Assembly (NCBI GenBank): GCA_964017045.1
Contig: OZ024794.1
Span: forward strand, 8,096,329-8,160,328
DNA: 64,000 nt
Source of the DNA: Omphiscola glabra
Lineage: Eukaryota; Mollusca; Gastropoda; Lymnaeidae
Direction: 5' to 3'
Shown: positions 1 through 12,907 of the stretch, piece by piece
Layout: each line of letters starts with the position of its first letter
Numbering within the stretch: position 1 is the first letter of the stretch
The notes under the pieces: model-generated
Told to the model about the DNA's origin: nothing
Seen by the model: the letters and a program-made list of their open reading frames with translations, nothing else
Databases searched by the model: none
Made by a program: the position numbers and the translations under genes

Positions 1-133
1 TTGGGTCGCCTACGACCATAGGAAAACACATATTTATGAAAGAGCAACGAAAATAATTTTATGGTTGGGGGGTCACCACAACATGAGGAGCTGTATTAAA
101 GGATAACGGCATTTGAAAGTGTGAGAACTACTG
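1..133 (+). mobile_element. SPIN-like hAT MITE, 3' part, cut by window edge
   Basis: This aligns along its length with the complete element at 42335-42530. Shared blocks include gggtcgcctacgaccat, the caccacaacatgaggag segment, an aaggataacggcatt segment and the terminal gagaactactg. The reverse complement of the end reads CAGTAGTTCTCA, a diverged hAT-type terminus. The left end lies outside the window, so the target duplication cannot be tested. The SPIN (SPACE INVADERS) assignment rests on recalled similarity to that family. Confidence 0.75.
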
Positions 134-1359
134 GCTCGGTCAGTACACGTGTTACATATTGTTTAAATTAAATTCATGTTCATCTTGCATACCAACTCTT
201 ACCTTCTGAAGACATACATCCGTTTCGGTGATCTCATAGCGATGTTACACAGAAAATAATCAAGAGGGTGGCATTTAAGGCGGGGCGCGGAGGACGTGGG
301 AGGTTAATTGAGATCTAAGCACCGACTCCGGGAGGAGATTTTATTGTGACAAGGCCTCACGTTGAAAAAATCCAGCACTTATTACGATGAAACACAAACA
401 CCGGGGGCAGCCCAGCCTCCTACCGAGTTTCACACCCTTGTGCGCGTCACGGAAACACCTCACACAGTCTCACAGGAACACAGAGACGCAAGGCTGAACA
501 TTCGGAAACATCCATCGGCTATCACAATTCTGAGCTTCCCAAGTATACAAATATTTTTTAAATTACACCTTATTAAGAAAAACTATTAATTATTTATTTA
601 AATGAACTTTTTGTAATATATTGTAATAATTATAAATACTATAAAAATTAAATGTTATCTCTTCGATACAAATTTTTAAAACATTTACATAATAATAAAA
701 GTACATGATCTTCAACAGACTATTTAAAAAAATAACATACTCACAACTATATATTAAAAATCGCAACTTGAAATTAAACCGAATATAACCGAATCTACGA
801 AAGTATAATGCTAATTCTCGTTATAAAATAAATTTTCGATTGAAAATTCCAAAAATCAACACATAATGAAAGAAGAAATCCTTGCCCTGAAAGGCGATCT
901 AGCACTGAGACACAATCCCCTGGAATCAACGGCAATAATCGAACTGGTAAAATTAAACTCGATCAAGGCGCTACAACCACCAGCAATAACAGTAGCTCGA
1001 CTCCCGGGCGAATCAGTCGGTCAGTTTTGTTCGGGTTTTTAAAAACAACGCGTGAAATGGTGCATGAACGCCCGAGTAGCGTGAGCCCGGCTGTCTCTCC
1101 TCATGCACGGAGAACTGACTAACTCACGCACCACAGCAAGCAACAGAACCTGGTACCTCACCCGGCGTTCCACCGCCCCACCGCCCCTTTCGTTACCTTC
1201 AAGTTCTTTTTTTTTTCCCGCCTGTATTTTTTTTCTGTCGCCGAGTGTCGATAAATTTTTTCAACCCTGTCGTAAGGAGCTGTCTCCCCAGGATTCAAAG
1301 AGCGGGATTTTCATATGAAGTGGAGTGTGTGGGACGTGCGTGGAGTGTTGGGGATGAAT
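134..1359. other. Single-copy DNA, no gene seen
   Basis: No coding signal is recognised. Bases 540-860 are very AT-rich, and 1195-1245 holds pyrimidine runs. The short ORFs here have no recognisable domain or codon bias. Confidence 0.6.
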
Positions 1360-1885
1360 GGTGTATTGGTTGTGTGTGGTGTCAGGGTTACGTAGGGTGT
1401 GAGTGTTGTGCGTGGTTTCAGGACTGTGTGTGGTTTTAGGGTTGTGTGTGGCATCGGAGACTGTGTTTTATGTCAGGGTTGTGTGCGGTGAGGGAGTTGT
1501 GTGTGGTGATGGGTTGTTAATGGTGTCAGGGCTATGTGTGGAGCTACGGTTGTGTGTGGTGTCAGGGTTGCGTGTGGTGTCGGGGTTGTGTGTGGTGTCA
1601 GGGTTGTGTGTGGTGTCAGAGTTGTGTATGGTGTCAGGGTTGTGTGTAATGTCAGGGTTGTGTGTGGTGTCAGGGCTATGTGTGGTGCTACTGTTGTGTG
1701 TGATGTCAGGGTTGTGTGTGGTGTCAGGGCTATGTGTGGTGCTATGGTTGTGTGTGGTGTCAGGGTTGTGTGTGGTGTCAGGGTTGTGTGTGGTGCTACG
1801 GTAGTGTGTGATGTCAAGGGTGTGTGTGGTGTCAGGGTTGTGTATGGTCTCAGGGTTATGTATGATGTCAGGGCTATGAGGGATG
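1360..1885. repeat. 18-bp minisatellite
   Basis: There are about 28 imperfect copies of cagggttgtgtgtggtgt. Variants carry gctatg or gctacg in place of ggttgtg. The unit has no stop codon in several frames on both strands, so ORFs of 120-180 codons arise here that I do not regard as genes. Confidence 0.95.
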
Positions 1886-1989
1886 TCATCATATTTACAT
1901 AATTAAGATATATCGCACATAAAATAAGGTTTCGAATGTCCTTTGTCGGTACATTAGCGCTAAAAGGTCTATGTGTGCTATTATTGTAA

Positions 1990-2062
1990 CAGTGTGCTGG
2001 TAGCAATGTGCTGCTTGTGTGCGGGTAGCAATATGCAGCTTGTGTGCGGGTAGCCGTATATG
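1990..2062. repeat. 25-bp short tandem repeat
   Basis: Three copies share the core tgtgtgcgggtagca with a spacing of 25 bases. Confidence 0.8.
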
Positions 2063-2304
2063 ATAGTGTCTATACAAGGGACATTTAAGAACGGTGCTAG
2101 TGACATTATAGGAATAATATAAGTACATTATTTTAAAGGTTATTTACTCTATAACAACAATTTTCCCACCATGTAATAATTCCAAACTGTTTAGTTGATA
2201 TGGGAAAAGGGAGGTTTGCTCATAAGTATGGATTATTTTTGTGTTCAAATAAATGTGTACAAGGGAAACGAATTGAAACATTTGAGCAAAACGCGAGCCA
2301 GATA

Positions 2305-2556
2305 CGAGGGCTGTTTATGAATAAGAGTACTATTTAGGAATAAGAGGGCTGTTTAGGAATACGAGGGCTGTTTAGGAATAAAATGGCTGTTTAGGAATAA
2401 GAGGGCTGTTTAGGAATAAGAGTGCTGTTTAGGAATACGAGGGCTGGTTAGGAATAAGAGGGCTGTTTAGGAATACGAGGGATGTTTAGGAATACGAAGG
2501 CTGTTTAAGAATACGAGGGCTGTTTAGGAATACGAGGGATGTTTAGGAATACGAAT
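2305..2556. repeat. 19-bp minisatellite
   Basis: About 13 copies of ggctgtttaggaatacgag. Variants have aataag for aatacg and gatgttt for gctgttt. Confidence 0.95.
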
Positions 2557-2810
2557 AAGTCATGGTCATGAAGTCAAAGCCTATATATGGGCTTGTTGTA
2601 AGTTTAAAAAAAAAATATTTGACTATTCTTTTTACGTTCGCACTTTATTCTAAATAACGCAAAGTTTAGTTTTTCAACGAAGCGTACACAATTTAGAATG
2701 AATAAATTAATTTCCCATTTATATCAGGGCCACTGAAAGGTTTCATTTGTGAGTTAGAATAGTTGAAGGTCTTTAACAATAAAACTTCACTGCGTGACAT
2801 TGTAAAATTG

Positions 2811-2835
2811 TAATAATAATAATAATAATAATAAT
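2811..2835. repeat. (AAT)n microsatellite
   Basis: Eight uninterrupted trinucleotide copies. Unlike the (TAA)n tracts at 14984 and 48894, no retroposon 3' end is recognisable beside it. Confidence 0.95.
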
Positions 2836-2919
2836 TACTGCATATTTTCTAACAAAATTAAGAGTGCATTTTTTGAAGTCAATGACAAATCCTATTACTG
2901 GTCAAGGCCAGGGACGATA

Positions 2920-3025
2920 TACCCGGAGTCGTAGAACTGGAGCTTTAAACCCGGAGTCGACAACCCGGATTTGATTAACCCGTAGTTGTGAAGCCGGGGA
3001 CATAGGCCCGGAGTCGTGATCTTGT
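2920..3025. repeat. Degenerate tandem repeat around cccggagtcgt
   Basis: The word cccggagtcg recurs three times, with weaker copies such as cccgtagttgtgaagccgg, at roughly 30-base intervals. This looks like an old, decayed array. Confidence 0.5.
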
Positions 3026-3322
3026 GGTGCTCTTTGCCAACCGCGATAGAACATGTGGTTAATTCAATAAAATATATCAGGTAACAATTGTTTCATATCG
3101 AGGGCGATACTATCGGTTTCCATTCCGTGTTTTTAAGTCACTAGGGCACGCTACTCTATGCATGAAACATGACTCAACCATGGACCGGAAGCCAGGGAGC
3201 AGCAGGGTGGGCTGATAGGGGCTAGTGCTTTATATTCTCATTAATTAGCCGATAAAAACGGATGTACGTGTGGCATTATTTTACAGCTGTTTCCCGGGTA
3301 ATTAATGCATTTGTTTTGTCAT
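3026..3322. other. Single-copy spacer
   Basis: About 300 bases with no recognisable gene, repeat or element. Confidence 0.5.
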
Positions 3323-5196
3323 GTTGTATACCGTGATATTGTATACTGTGATGTTGTATATTGTGATATTGTATCCTGGGATATTGTATACTGTGATATT
3401 GTACACTGTGATTTTGTTTACTGTTATATTGTATACTGTGATGTTGTATTGTATACTGTGATATTGAATACTGTGTTATTGTACACTGTGATTTTGTTTA
3501 CTGTTATATTGTATACTGTGATGTTGTATAGTGTGATGTTGTATACTGTGATATTGTATACTGTGATTTTGTTTACTGTTATATTGTATACTGTGATGTT
3601 GTATAGTGTGATGTTGTATACTGTGATATTGTATACTGTGATTTTGTTTACTGTTATATTGTATACTGTGATATTGAATACTGTGATATTGTACACTGTG
3701 ATGTTGTATACTGTGATATTGTATACTGTGATGTTGTATTGTATACTGTGATATTGTACACTGTGATATTGTATACTGTGATGTTGTATTGTATACTGTG
3801 ATATTGTATACTGTGATGTTGTATTGTATACTGTGATATTGTACACTGTGATATTGTATACTGTGATGTTGTATTGTATACTGTGATATTGTACACTGTG
3901 ATATTGTACACTGTGATATTGTATACTGTGATATTGTATACTGTGATATTGTTCACTGTGATATTGTATACTGTGATATTGTACACTGTGATATTGTATA
4001 CTGTGATATTGTATACTGTGATATTGTATACTGTGATATTGTATACTGTGATGTTGTATTGTATACTGTGATATTGTATACTGTGATATTGTATACTGTG
4101 ATATTGTATACTGTGATATTGTATACTGTGATATTGTACACAGTGATATTGTATTGTATACTGTGATATTGTATACTGTGATATTTTATACTGTGATATT
4201 GTATACTGTGATATTGTATACTGTGATATTGTATACTGTGATATTGTATACTGTGATATTGTACACAGTGATATTGTATTGTATACTGTGATAGTGTATA
4301 CTGTGATATTGTATACTGTGATATTGTATACTGTGATATTGTACACAGTGATATTGTATTGTATACTGTGATATTGTATACTGTGATATTGTATACTGTG
4401 ATATTGTATACTGTGATATTGTATACTGTGATATTGTACACAGTGATATTGTATTGTATACTGTGATATTGTATACTGTGATATTGTATACTGTGATATT
4501 GTATACTGTGATGTTGTATTGTATACTGTGATATTGTACACAGTGATATTGTATTGTATACTGTGATATTGTATACTGTGATATTGTATACTGTGATATT
4601 GTATTGTATACTGTGATATTGTATACTGTGATGTTTTATTGTATACTGTGATATTGTATACTGTGATGTTGTATTGTATACTGTGATATTGTATACTGTG
4701 ATATTGTATACCGTGATGTTGTATTGTATACTGTGATATTGTATACCATGATGTTGTATTGTATACTGTGATATTGTATACTGTGATGTTGTATTGTATA
4801 CTGTGATATTGTATACCGTGATGTTGTATTGTATACTGTGATATTGTATACTGTGATGTTGTATTGTATACTGTGATATTGTATACTGTGATATTGTATA
4901 CTGTGATATTGTATACTTTGATATTGTATACTGTGATATTGTATACTGTGATGTTGTATTGTATACTGTGATATTGTATACTGTGATGTTGTATTGTATA
5001 CTGTGATATTGTACACAGTGATATTGTATTGTATACTGTGATATTGTATACTGTGATATTGTATACCGTGATATTGTATACCGTGATATTGTATACTGTG
5101 ATGTTGTATTGTATACTGTGATATTGTATACTGTGATATTGTATACTGTGATGTTGTATACTGTGATATTGTACACTGTGATATTGTATACTGTAA
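3323..5196. repeat. 15/20-bp minisatellite
   Basis: The basic unit is tatactgtgatattg (15 bp). It is interspersed with 20-bp units carrying an extra gtatt, and with point variants (gtacac, gtgatgttg, gtttac). The 5-bp insertions shift the reading frame, but no minus-strand frame of the unit has a stop. A 550-codon minus-strand ORF (3654-5306) and several overlapping ones arise from this alone. They encode only YNITV/YTISQ-type pentads and should not be annotated as protein. Confidence 0.97.
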
Positions 5197-5695
5197 TAAG
5201 TTGTACACCGGGCTGAGGTAACTTGAGGGAAGACTACGCCGCTAGTAAAGGTTGTTGTTTTTTTGTATGGGAGCGGGGTTATGAGGAACCACTGGACGAA
5301 TGGCAAGGTGGGAATACAGTTTAAAGGTGGTAATATGAAAACACCCTTTTTTCCAGTTGATGGGTGTGAATTATATCATTAATCTTTAAACATTGAAGGT
5401 GGGAAATAATAATGGATCTTCTTAGTTATTAAATGAGATTATTAGTAATTCAAAAATAACATGTTTGTGCTTCATTTTAGCAAGACTGTCTTGTCACGAA
5501 AATAGGCTTGGGGGAAGGCAGGAAAATAAATGTGGCGCTTCAAACAAGAGAAGAAAATTTTTATTGATATCTTGCACGTTTATCTTATTGTTATTGGTTA
5601 ACCAGTAAGGTATCAGAGCAAATGTCGTATTGGACTGACTGATAGGCATCGCATCTATCCACATTCAATGATCAGGTTAACGCACATAGCACCTC

Positions 5696-5696
<1 letters not shown>
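5197..5696. other. Single-copy spacer
   Basis: About 500 bases of AT-rich DNA. I see no gene or element. Confidence 0.55.

Positions 5697-5724
<28 letters not shown>
5697..5724. repeat. (AC)14 microsatellite
   Basis: Perfect dinucleotide run in the + strand. Confidence 0.98.
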
Positions 5725-5726
<2 letters not shown>

Positions 5727-5786
5727 AATTGTCGTGTCCGGCACATGCAAATCTCACTCTACATCAAAATAAGCTGAGCACAACTT

Positions 5787-6480
5787 TACACTATCCACCT
5801 TAACCCTATGCACACTTACCCCATTCACCTTTACCACGTTACCCTTATTATTATTATAAGAAGTTTTGTATAGCGTAGTACCCCAACCGAGGGCAGGGCT
5901 CACCACGCTGTACATTCAATTTAACAAACATAATCATAAACTTAAAAATTAACATAGATTAATTAAATAAAACTAAACCCTATCCAGCGTTACCCTATCC
6001 ATATTTAAGCAATCAACCTATACCCTATCCACAATTACCAAGTCACCACTTTTACCCCATCTACCTTTACCCGATCCACTTTTACTCCATTAACCTTGAC
6101 CCTTTTCACCTTTACCCAGCCACCCCTTTTACCCAAACTACCATTACCCCATCAACCTTTACCTTATCCGCCTTAACCCCATTTACCTTAAACTTACCCA
6201 CCTTTAGCCCATCCCACTTTACTCCATCCACTTTTACCCAACCAACTTTTATCCCACCCACCTTTACCATATCTACCTTTAACCCACCCACCTTTACCCT
6301 ATCCACCTTAAGCCCATCCACATTTACCTTATTCATCTTTAACCCATCCATCTTTACCATTTCTACCTTTACCCCATCCACCTTTACCCATACAGCTTAA
6401 CTCTAACATCTTTTAACCCAACCGCCTTTACCCTATTCCCCTTTACCCTATCCACCTTTACCCTATTCACCTTTATGCCA
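5787..6480. repeat. 15-bp minisatellite, interrupted
   Basis: Degenerate copies of ccacctttaccctat occupy 5787-5844 and 5986-6480, with a different sequence between them (5845-5985). Read on the minus strand the unit gives KVDGV-like pentads, which accounts for the 89-codon ORF at 6112-6381. Confidence 0.85.
5845..5985 (-). mobile_element. Retroposon 3'-end-like insert in the 15-bp array
   Basis: A (TTA)4 tract is followed by sequence with gtatagcgtagtacc and cacgctgtaca motifs. These resemble the 'gcgctgtac' tails of molluscan CR1/L2-type retroposons and their SINEs. The tract breaks an otherwise continuous tandem array, so the simplest reading is insertion into a pre-existing array. No protein-coding part remains. 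Confidence 0.4.
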
Positions 6481-6566
6481 GCCAAATGATCAATGTTTTA
6501 TAACATGCAACCATGACCCCTCATCTTTAATGTTACTTTGGACCAAAGAAAACAAATGACCCCTAA

Positions 6567-9500
6567 CAAGTAAGTCAATTTTTACAAAGTGAAACAAATG
6601 ACTCTCTGACCAGTATCTTACAATTGACCAGCTGCAACAAATGACTCTCTGACCAGTATCTTACAATTGACCAGCTGCAACAAATGACTCTCTGACCAGT
6701 ATCATACATTTGACCAAGTGAAACAAATGACTCTCTGACCAGTATCTTACAATTGACCAGCTGCAACAAATGACTCTCTGACCAGTATCTTACAATTGAC
6801 CAGCTGCAACAAATGACTCTCTGACCAGTATCTTACAATTGACCAGGTGAAACAAATGACTCTCTGACCAGTATCTTACAATTGACCAAGTGAAACAAAT
6901 GACTCTCTGACCACTATCTTACAATTGACCAGGTGAAACAAATGACTCTCTGACCAGTATCTTACAATTGACCAAGTGAAACAAATGACTCTCTGACCAC
7001 TATCTTACAATTGACCAGGTGAAACAAATGACTCTCTGACCAGTATCTTACAATTGACCAGGTGAAACAAATGACTCTCTGACCAGTATCTTACAATTGA
7101 CCACGTGAAACAAATGACTCTCTGACCAGTATCTTACAATTGACCAAGTGAAACAAATGACTCTCTGACCAGTATCTTACAATTGACCAGGTGAAACAAA
7201 TGACTCTCTGACCAGTATCTTACAATTGACAAAGGGAAACAAATGAATCTCTGACCAGTATCTTACAATTGACCAGGTGAAACTTATAACTCTCTGACCA
7301 GTATCTTACAATTGACCAAGTGAAACAAATGAATCTCTGACCAGTATCTTACAATTGACCAGGTGAAACAAATGAATCTCTGACCAGTATCTTACAATTG
7401 ACCAGGTGAAACTTATAACTCTCTGACCAGTATCGTACAATTGACCAGCTGCAACAAATGACTCTCTGACAACTATCTTACAATTGACCAGTGAAACAAA
7501 TTAATCTCTGACCAGTATCTTACAATTGACCAGCTGCAACAAATGACTCTCTGACCAGTATCTTACAATTGACCAGCTGCAACAAATGACTCTCTGACCA
7601 GTATCTTACAATTGACCAGGTGAAACAAATGACTCTCTGACCAGTATCTTACAATTGACCAGGTGAAACAAATGACTCTCTGACCAGTATCTTACAATTG
7701 ACCAGCTGCAACAAATGACTCTCTGGCCAGTATCTTACAATTGACCAGTGAAACAAATTAATCTCTGACCAGTATCTTACAATGGACCAGCTGCAACAAA
7801 TGACTCTCTGGCCAGTATCTTACAATTGACCAGCTGCAACAAATGACTCTCTGACCAGTATCTTACAATTGACCAGGTGAAACAAATGACTCTCTGACCA
7901 GTATCTTACAATTGACCAAGTGAAACAAATGGCTCTCTGACCAGTATCTTACAATTGACCAAGTGCAACAAATGACTCTCTGACCAGTATCTTACAATTG
8001 ACCACGTGAAACAAATGACTCTCTGACCAGTATCTTACAATTGACCAAGTGAAACAAATGACTCTCTGACCAGTATCTTACAATTGACCAGGTGAAACAA
8101 ATGACTCTCTGACCAGTATCTTACAATTGACCACGTGAAACAAATGACTCTCTGACCAGTATCTTACAATTGACCAAGTGAAACAAATGACTCTCTGACC
8201 AGTATCTTACAATTGACCAGGTGAAACAAATGACTCTCTGACCAGTATCTTACAATTGACAAAGGGAAACAAATGAATCTCTGACCAGTATCTTACAATT
8301 GACCAGGTGAAAATTATAACTCTCTGACCAGTATCTTACAATTGACCAAGTGAAACAAATGAATCTCTGACCAGTATCTTACAATTGACCAGGTGAAACA
8401 AATGAATCTCTGACCAGTATCTTACAATTGACCAGGTGAAACTTATAACTCTCTGACCAGTATCGTACAATTGACCAGCTGCAACAAATGACTCTCTGAC
8501 AACTATCTTACAATTGACCAGTGAAACAAATTAATCTCTGACCAGTATCTTACAATTGACCAGCTGCAACAAATGACTCTCTGACCAGTATCTTACAATT
8601 GACCAGCTGCAACAAATGACTCTCTGACCAGTATCTTACAATTGACCAGGTGAAACAAATGACTCTCTGACCAGTATCTTACAATTGACCAGGTGAAACA
8701 AATGACTCTCTGACCAGTATCTTACAATTGACCACGTGAAACAAATGACTCTCTGACCAGTATCTTACAATTGACCAAGTGAAACAAATGGCTCTCTGAC
8801 CAGTATCTTACAATTGACCAGGTGAAACAAATGACTCTCTGACCAGTATCTTACAATTGACAAAGGGAAACAAATGAATCTCTGACCAGTATCTTACAAT
8901 TAACCAGGTGAAACTTATAACTCTCCTACCAGTATCTTACAATTGACCAAGTGAAACAAATGAATCTCTGACCAGTATCTTACAATTGACCAAGTGAAAC
9001 AAATGAATCTCTGACCAGTATCTTACAATTGACCAGGTGAAACTTATAACTCTCTGACCAGTATCGTACAATTGACCAGCTGCAACAAATGACTCTCTGA
9101 CCAGTATCTTACAATTGACCAGTGAAACAAATTAATCTCTGACCAGTATCTTACAATTGACCAACTGCAACAAATGCTTCTCTGACCAGTATCTTACAAT
9201 TGACCAGCTGCAACAAATGACTCTCTGACCAGTATCTTACAATTGACCAGGTGAAAGAAATGACTCTCTGACCAGTATCTTACAATTGACCAGGTGAAAC
9301 AAATGACTCTCTGACCAGTATCTTACAATTGACCAGGTGAAACAAATGACTCTCTGACCAGTATCTTACAATTGACCAGTGAAACAAATTAATCTCTGAC
9401 CAGTATCTTACAATTGACCAGCTGCAACAAATGACTCTCTGACCAGTATCTTACAATTGACCAGCTGCAACAAATGACTTTCTGACCAGTATCTTACAAT

Positions 9501-10208
9501 TGACCAGGTGAAACAAATGACTCTCTGACCAGTATCTTACAATTGACCAGGTGAAACAAATGACTCTCTGACCAGTATCTTACAATTGACCAGGTGAAAC
9601 AAATGACTCTCTGACCAGTATCTTACAATTGACCAGGTGAAACAAATGACTCTCTGACCAGTATCTTACAATTGACCAAGTGAAACAAATGACTCTCTGA
9701 CCAGTATCTTACAATTGACCAGGTGAAACAAATGACTCTCTGACCAGTATCTTACAATTGACAAAATAAAACAGATGACTCTCTGACCAGTATCTTACAA
9801 TTGACAAAATAAAACAGATGACTCTCTGACCAGTATCTTACAATTGACAAAATAAAACAGATGACTCTCTGACCAGTATCTTACAATTGACAAAATAAAA
9901 CAAATGATTATCTGACCAGTATCTTACAATTGACCAAGTGAAACAAATGACTCTCTGACCAGTATCTTACAATTGACAAAATAAAACAGATGACTCTCTG
10001 ACCAGTATCTTACAATTGACCAGCTGCAACAAATGACTCTCTGACCAGTATCTTACAATTGACCAAGTGAAACAAATGACTCTCTGACCAGTATCTTACA
10101 ATTGACCAGGTGAAACAAATGACTCTCTGACCAGTATCTTACAATTGACCAAGTGAAACAAATGACTCTCTGACCAGTATCTTACAATTGACAAAATAAA
10201 ACAGATGA
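6567..10208. repeat. 43-bp minisatellite with higher-order structure
   Basis: About 84 copies contain the near-invariant core gactctctgaccagtatctt plus acaattgac. The variable part follows, as caggtgaaac, cagctgcaac, caagtgaaac, cacgtgaaac or aaaataaaac. Subtypes recur in fixed order. The aaagggaaac unit, followed by an acttataac/attataac unit, appears at 7231, 8261 and 8862. Spacings are about 24 and 14 units, so block duplications lie inside the array. The aaaataaaac subtype is confined to the right end (from 9764). Confidence 0.97.
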
Positions 10209-10690
10209 CCCTTTTCCCACAATGTTCTTTGCGTGACCACACCCCCTTACACCCCAACACCCCCCCCCCCCCCCCCGAAAAAATATGTACCAATGAGCAA
10301 TTTCTTCAAAGAGGTACCATATAGTACACCAACCATTTCAACAAATGAGACGGTCACACGGTACGCTGTGTTCAATAATGATCTGAAACAGCGGCATGCA
10401 CTCCAAGTCATCGAAAGACGTTGGTTAATTTGACAAGCTTCTACCCTCCCTTGCGACTTTCTCTTTCTCCCCTCTCTACACGAAGTGGAACCACGCTAAA
10501 GCTAAAAAAAAGTTAATGTTACGTTCTCTGACAGTCGATTGAAATGTCCAGATTTTAACAATTTGACTAACCAGGGCCACGAGAAACGAGCACGCGCCAA
10601 ACGGTGGTTGGATGAATACAGAGTTGTACAAGTACACGATCATGATTTTCTATCAACACTTTGCTTAAAGAAACCTACCACATATAATTA
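10209..10690. other. Single-copy spacer with a 17-base C run
   Basis: A C homopolymer occupies 10260-10276. No gene or element is recognised in the rest. Confidence 0.55.
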
Positions 10691-10905
10691 TATGATAAAG
10701 ACACGAAGGCAGCACCCTGCACTAGTTAATAATAAAGACACGAATGCAGCACCCTGCACATGTTTATAATAAAGACACCAATGCAGCACCCTGCACATGT
10801 TAATAATAAAGACACCAATGCAGCACCCTGCACATGTTTATAATAAAGACACGAATGCAGCACCCTGCACCAACTAATAATAACGACACGAATGCAGCAC
10901 CCTGT
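10691..10905. repeat. 36-37-bp minisatellite
   Basis: Six copies share the core cagcaccctgcacatgtt followed by aataaagacac. The AATAAA strings inside the unit are part of the repeat and not evidence of polyadenylation. Confidence 0.92.
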
Positions 10906-11283
10906 TAAAAACATTGAGGCTGCAACCCAAAAAGAACACACTGTCCCAGGTTGATTAAACACTAAACAGCTGCTGCAATATACAGCTGCCATTAGACTCA
11001 GATTAATCCACTTCTGTCCTCGATGGATATTTTCAAAGGTTTTTATTGTTTCATCTTTGAGGTGTTCCTTTCTTGCTGACGCGGAATCGCTCATATTTTG
11101 CTCACGCAGAAGTGCTCCTCTTTTGTTTATTTGGAAGATTTTTCTCTTTTTTTGTGTGCACCACAAACTGATGTACGATTCCAACACCGGGCATTGTGTG
11201 TCGAATTTCGACTTTATTTGTTTGATTTAATAAGACAAACCAGTTTTGTACCTGTTTATTTGGACAATATAAAGTCCATCTTT
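10906..11283. other. Single-copy spacer
   Basis: No gene recognised. The ORF crossing it on the minus strand takes half its length from the preceding array. Confidence 0.5.
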
Positions 11284-11440
11284 TCGTCCCAGACTTCTCG
11301 TCTCGGACTTTTCATCCCAGACTTCTCGTCCCAGTCTTCTCGTCCCAGACTTCTCGTCCCAGACTTCTCGTCCCGGACTTCTCGTCCCGAACTTCTCGTC
11401 CTGGACTTCTCGTCCCGGACTTCTCGTTCCCGACTCCTTG
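11284..11440. repeat. 14-bp minisatellite
   Basis: About 11 copies of cgtcccagacttct, with ccg and ctg variants. Both strands stay open because the unit lacks stop codons. Confidence 0.93.
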
Positions 11441-12557
11441 TCCCTTAATAGCAACTTTTTTCCTTTCAACATTACGTTCTCTTTTCCACATTCTGTTTAA
11501 CGTTTTTTACAACTTTGTTATTGTGTCTCACCTTCAGGGGGTTCACAGTAGGGAATGCAGCTCTATAAAAGTCACTTGCCTGGCTTGTCTTTTTTTCTTT
11601 TAACTCACTTTCTAATCCCGTTTTTTTTAAATCAAAAGTTCTTGGCACGAATCTAGTTTTGATAAATTGCCAACCGTTTACCTTAAAATTGTATAGCATT
11701 ATTTCATCAGAGTTAAGGTTCTCAAAGGAGTTTAATACTTACTAAAGATGTTCAGTTGCCTGTAGAGGTTAGTACTAGACACGGTGTCAATTTCAGGGGT
11801 TCCTACATTTACTGGGAAGCTATTTGAAGACTTTATTACTAGTAAATTGTTGTCATCAAAGAGATAAGAACTAATAATTTACCATAGTTATTCAAGATCT
11901 TTCAATTTAATACATTTCCAATAAAATAATAATTCTACAATAAACATGTGACTAATCACAATCTGAAATTATTAGCGTTTCCAACTGACAGTTCTAAACG
12001 AAAAAAAGTACAAAACTCATTTATTTATGTTTGAAAGACTTTGACGTCTCACTGTGACAGTCCAGTGTTAGCGCGTTACGGGAATTCCCGTACAAAGAGA
12101 TTTTCAGCTAACAAATTCCTGTTGTGTTTTTTTTTCCTTCTTCTCAAAGTACTCTCTTGCCTTGCCGTACTATAGGGCTTAACAAGAGACCTACTTCCCC
12201 GTGGGTGGGAATGTCAGGACTCGAAGATAGTTTGACATTAAGTAGCAATAGTGGAGAGTGGAGGTGGTCGGAGTGATACAAATGGGCCATTTAAGAATGT
12301 CTTTACATTCTATAGATTAAAACACCGTCATCTTCAGATTGGGCTCGCCGACCGAAGGCATCACGTGATGAATAATCTCAGCGAAAAGCGTTTAAATAAA
12401 TCTTCGCGTCTGCTGTTCCTCTGTTGGCCGAGTGTTCCCGAAATGAAAGTATTCCTTACTGACCTTTCATGTTCCATCTATCCATTGCGTTGTTTACAGA
12501 TAGACAATTAACATTGCGGTTAATATGTAATAATATTTCCTCGCCATATTTAGGCTA
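11441..12557. other. Single-copy DNA, no gene seen
   Basis: About 1.1 kb. ORFs at 11472-11699 (-) and 12251-12511 (+) have no recognisable domain and no coding-like composition. Confidence 0.5.
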
Positions 12558-12785
12558 ATTACGCCACCGTATGGTGTTTCAGGAACATGTAGACGTAGGC
12601 TGTTTCAAGACAAAGTAGAGTAGATTACTCCATCGTATAGTGTTTCAGGACCAAGTAGACGTAGGCTGTTTCAAGACAAAGTAGAGTAGATTACTCCATC
12701 GTATGGTGTTTAAGGACCAAGTAGACGTAGGCTGTATTAAGACAAAGTAGAGTAGATTACTCCATAGTATGGTATTTCAGGACAC
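12558..12785. repeat. 66-bp minisatellite
   Basis: About 3.4 copies, with the ttac(t/g)cca block at 12559, 12625, 12691 and 12757 (66-base period). The core is gacaaagtagagtagatta. A short caccacctgt triplication follows at 12792-12820. Confidence 0.93.
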
Positions 12786-12907
12786 AAAAGGGCCACCTGT
12801 CACCACCTGTCACCACCTATGTCCACCCTCAGAAAATCTACTCTATTCACATCACCATTACTGACAAATTAATTCTTATTTATAATCACATTTTATAGAA
12901 AAGAAAA

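Noticed and set aside
1403..2006. Opposed ORFs in the 18-bp array
   Set aside because: Both strands and several frames are open from repeat composition alone.
3654..5306. 550-codon minus-strand ORF
   Set aside because: It consists of stop-free 15/20-bp repeats and ends in unrelated flank. There is no domain and no codon bias.
6567..10208. CRISPR array look-alike
   Set aside because: The whole 43-bp unit is repeated with minor variants. There are no unique spacers, no cas genes, and the genome is eukaryotic.
10740..10890. AATAAA polyadenylation signals
   Set aside because: They are part of every unit of the 36-bp repeat.
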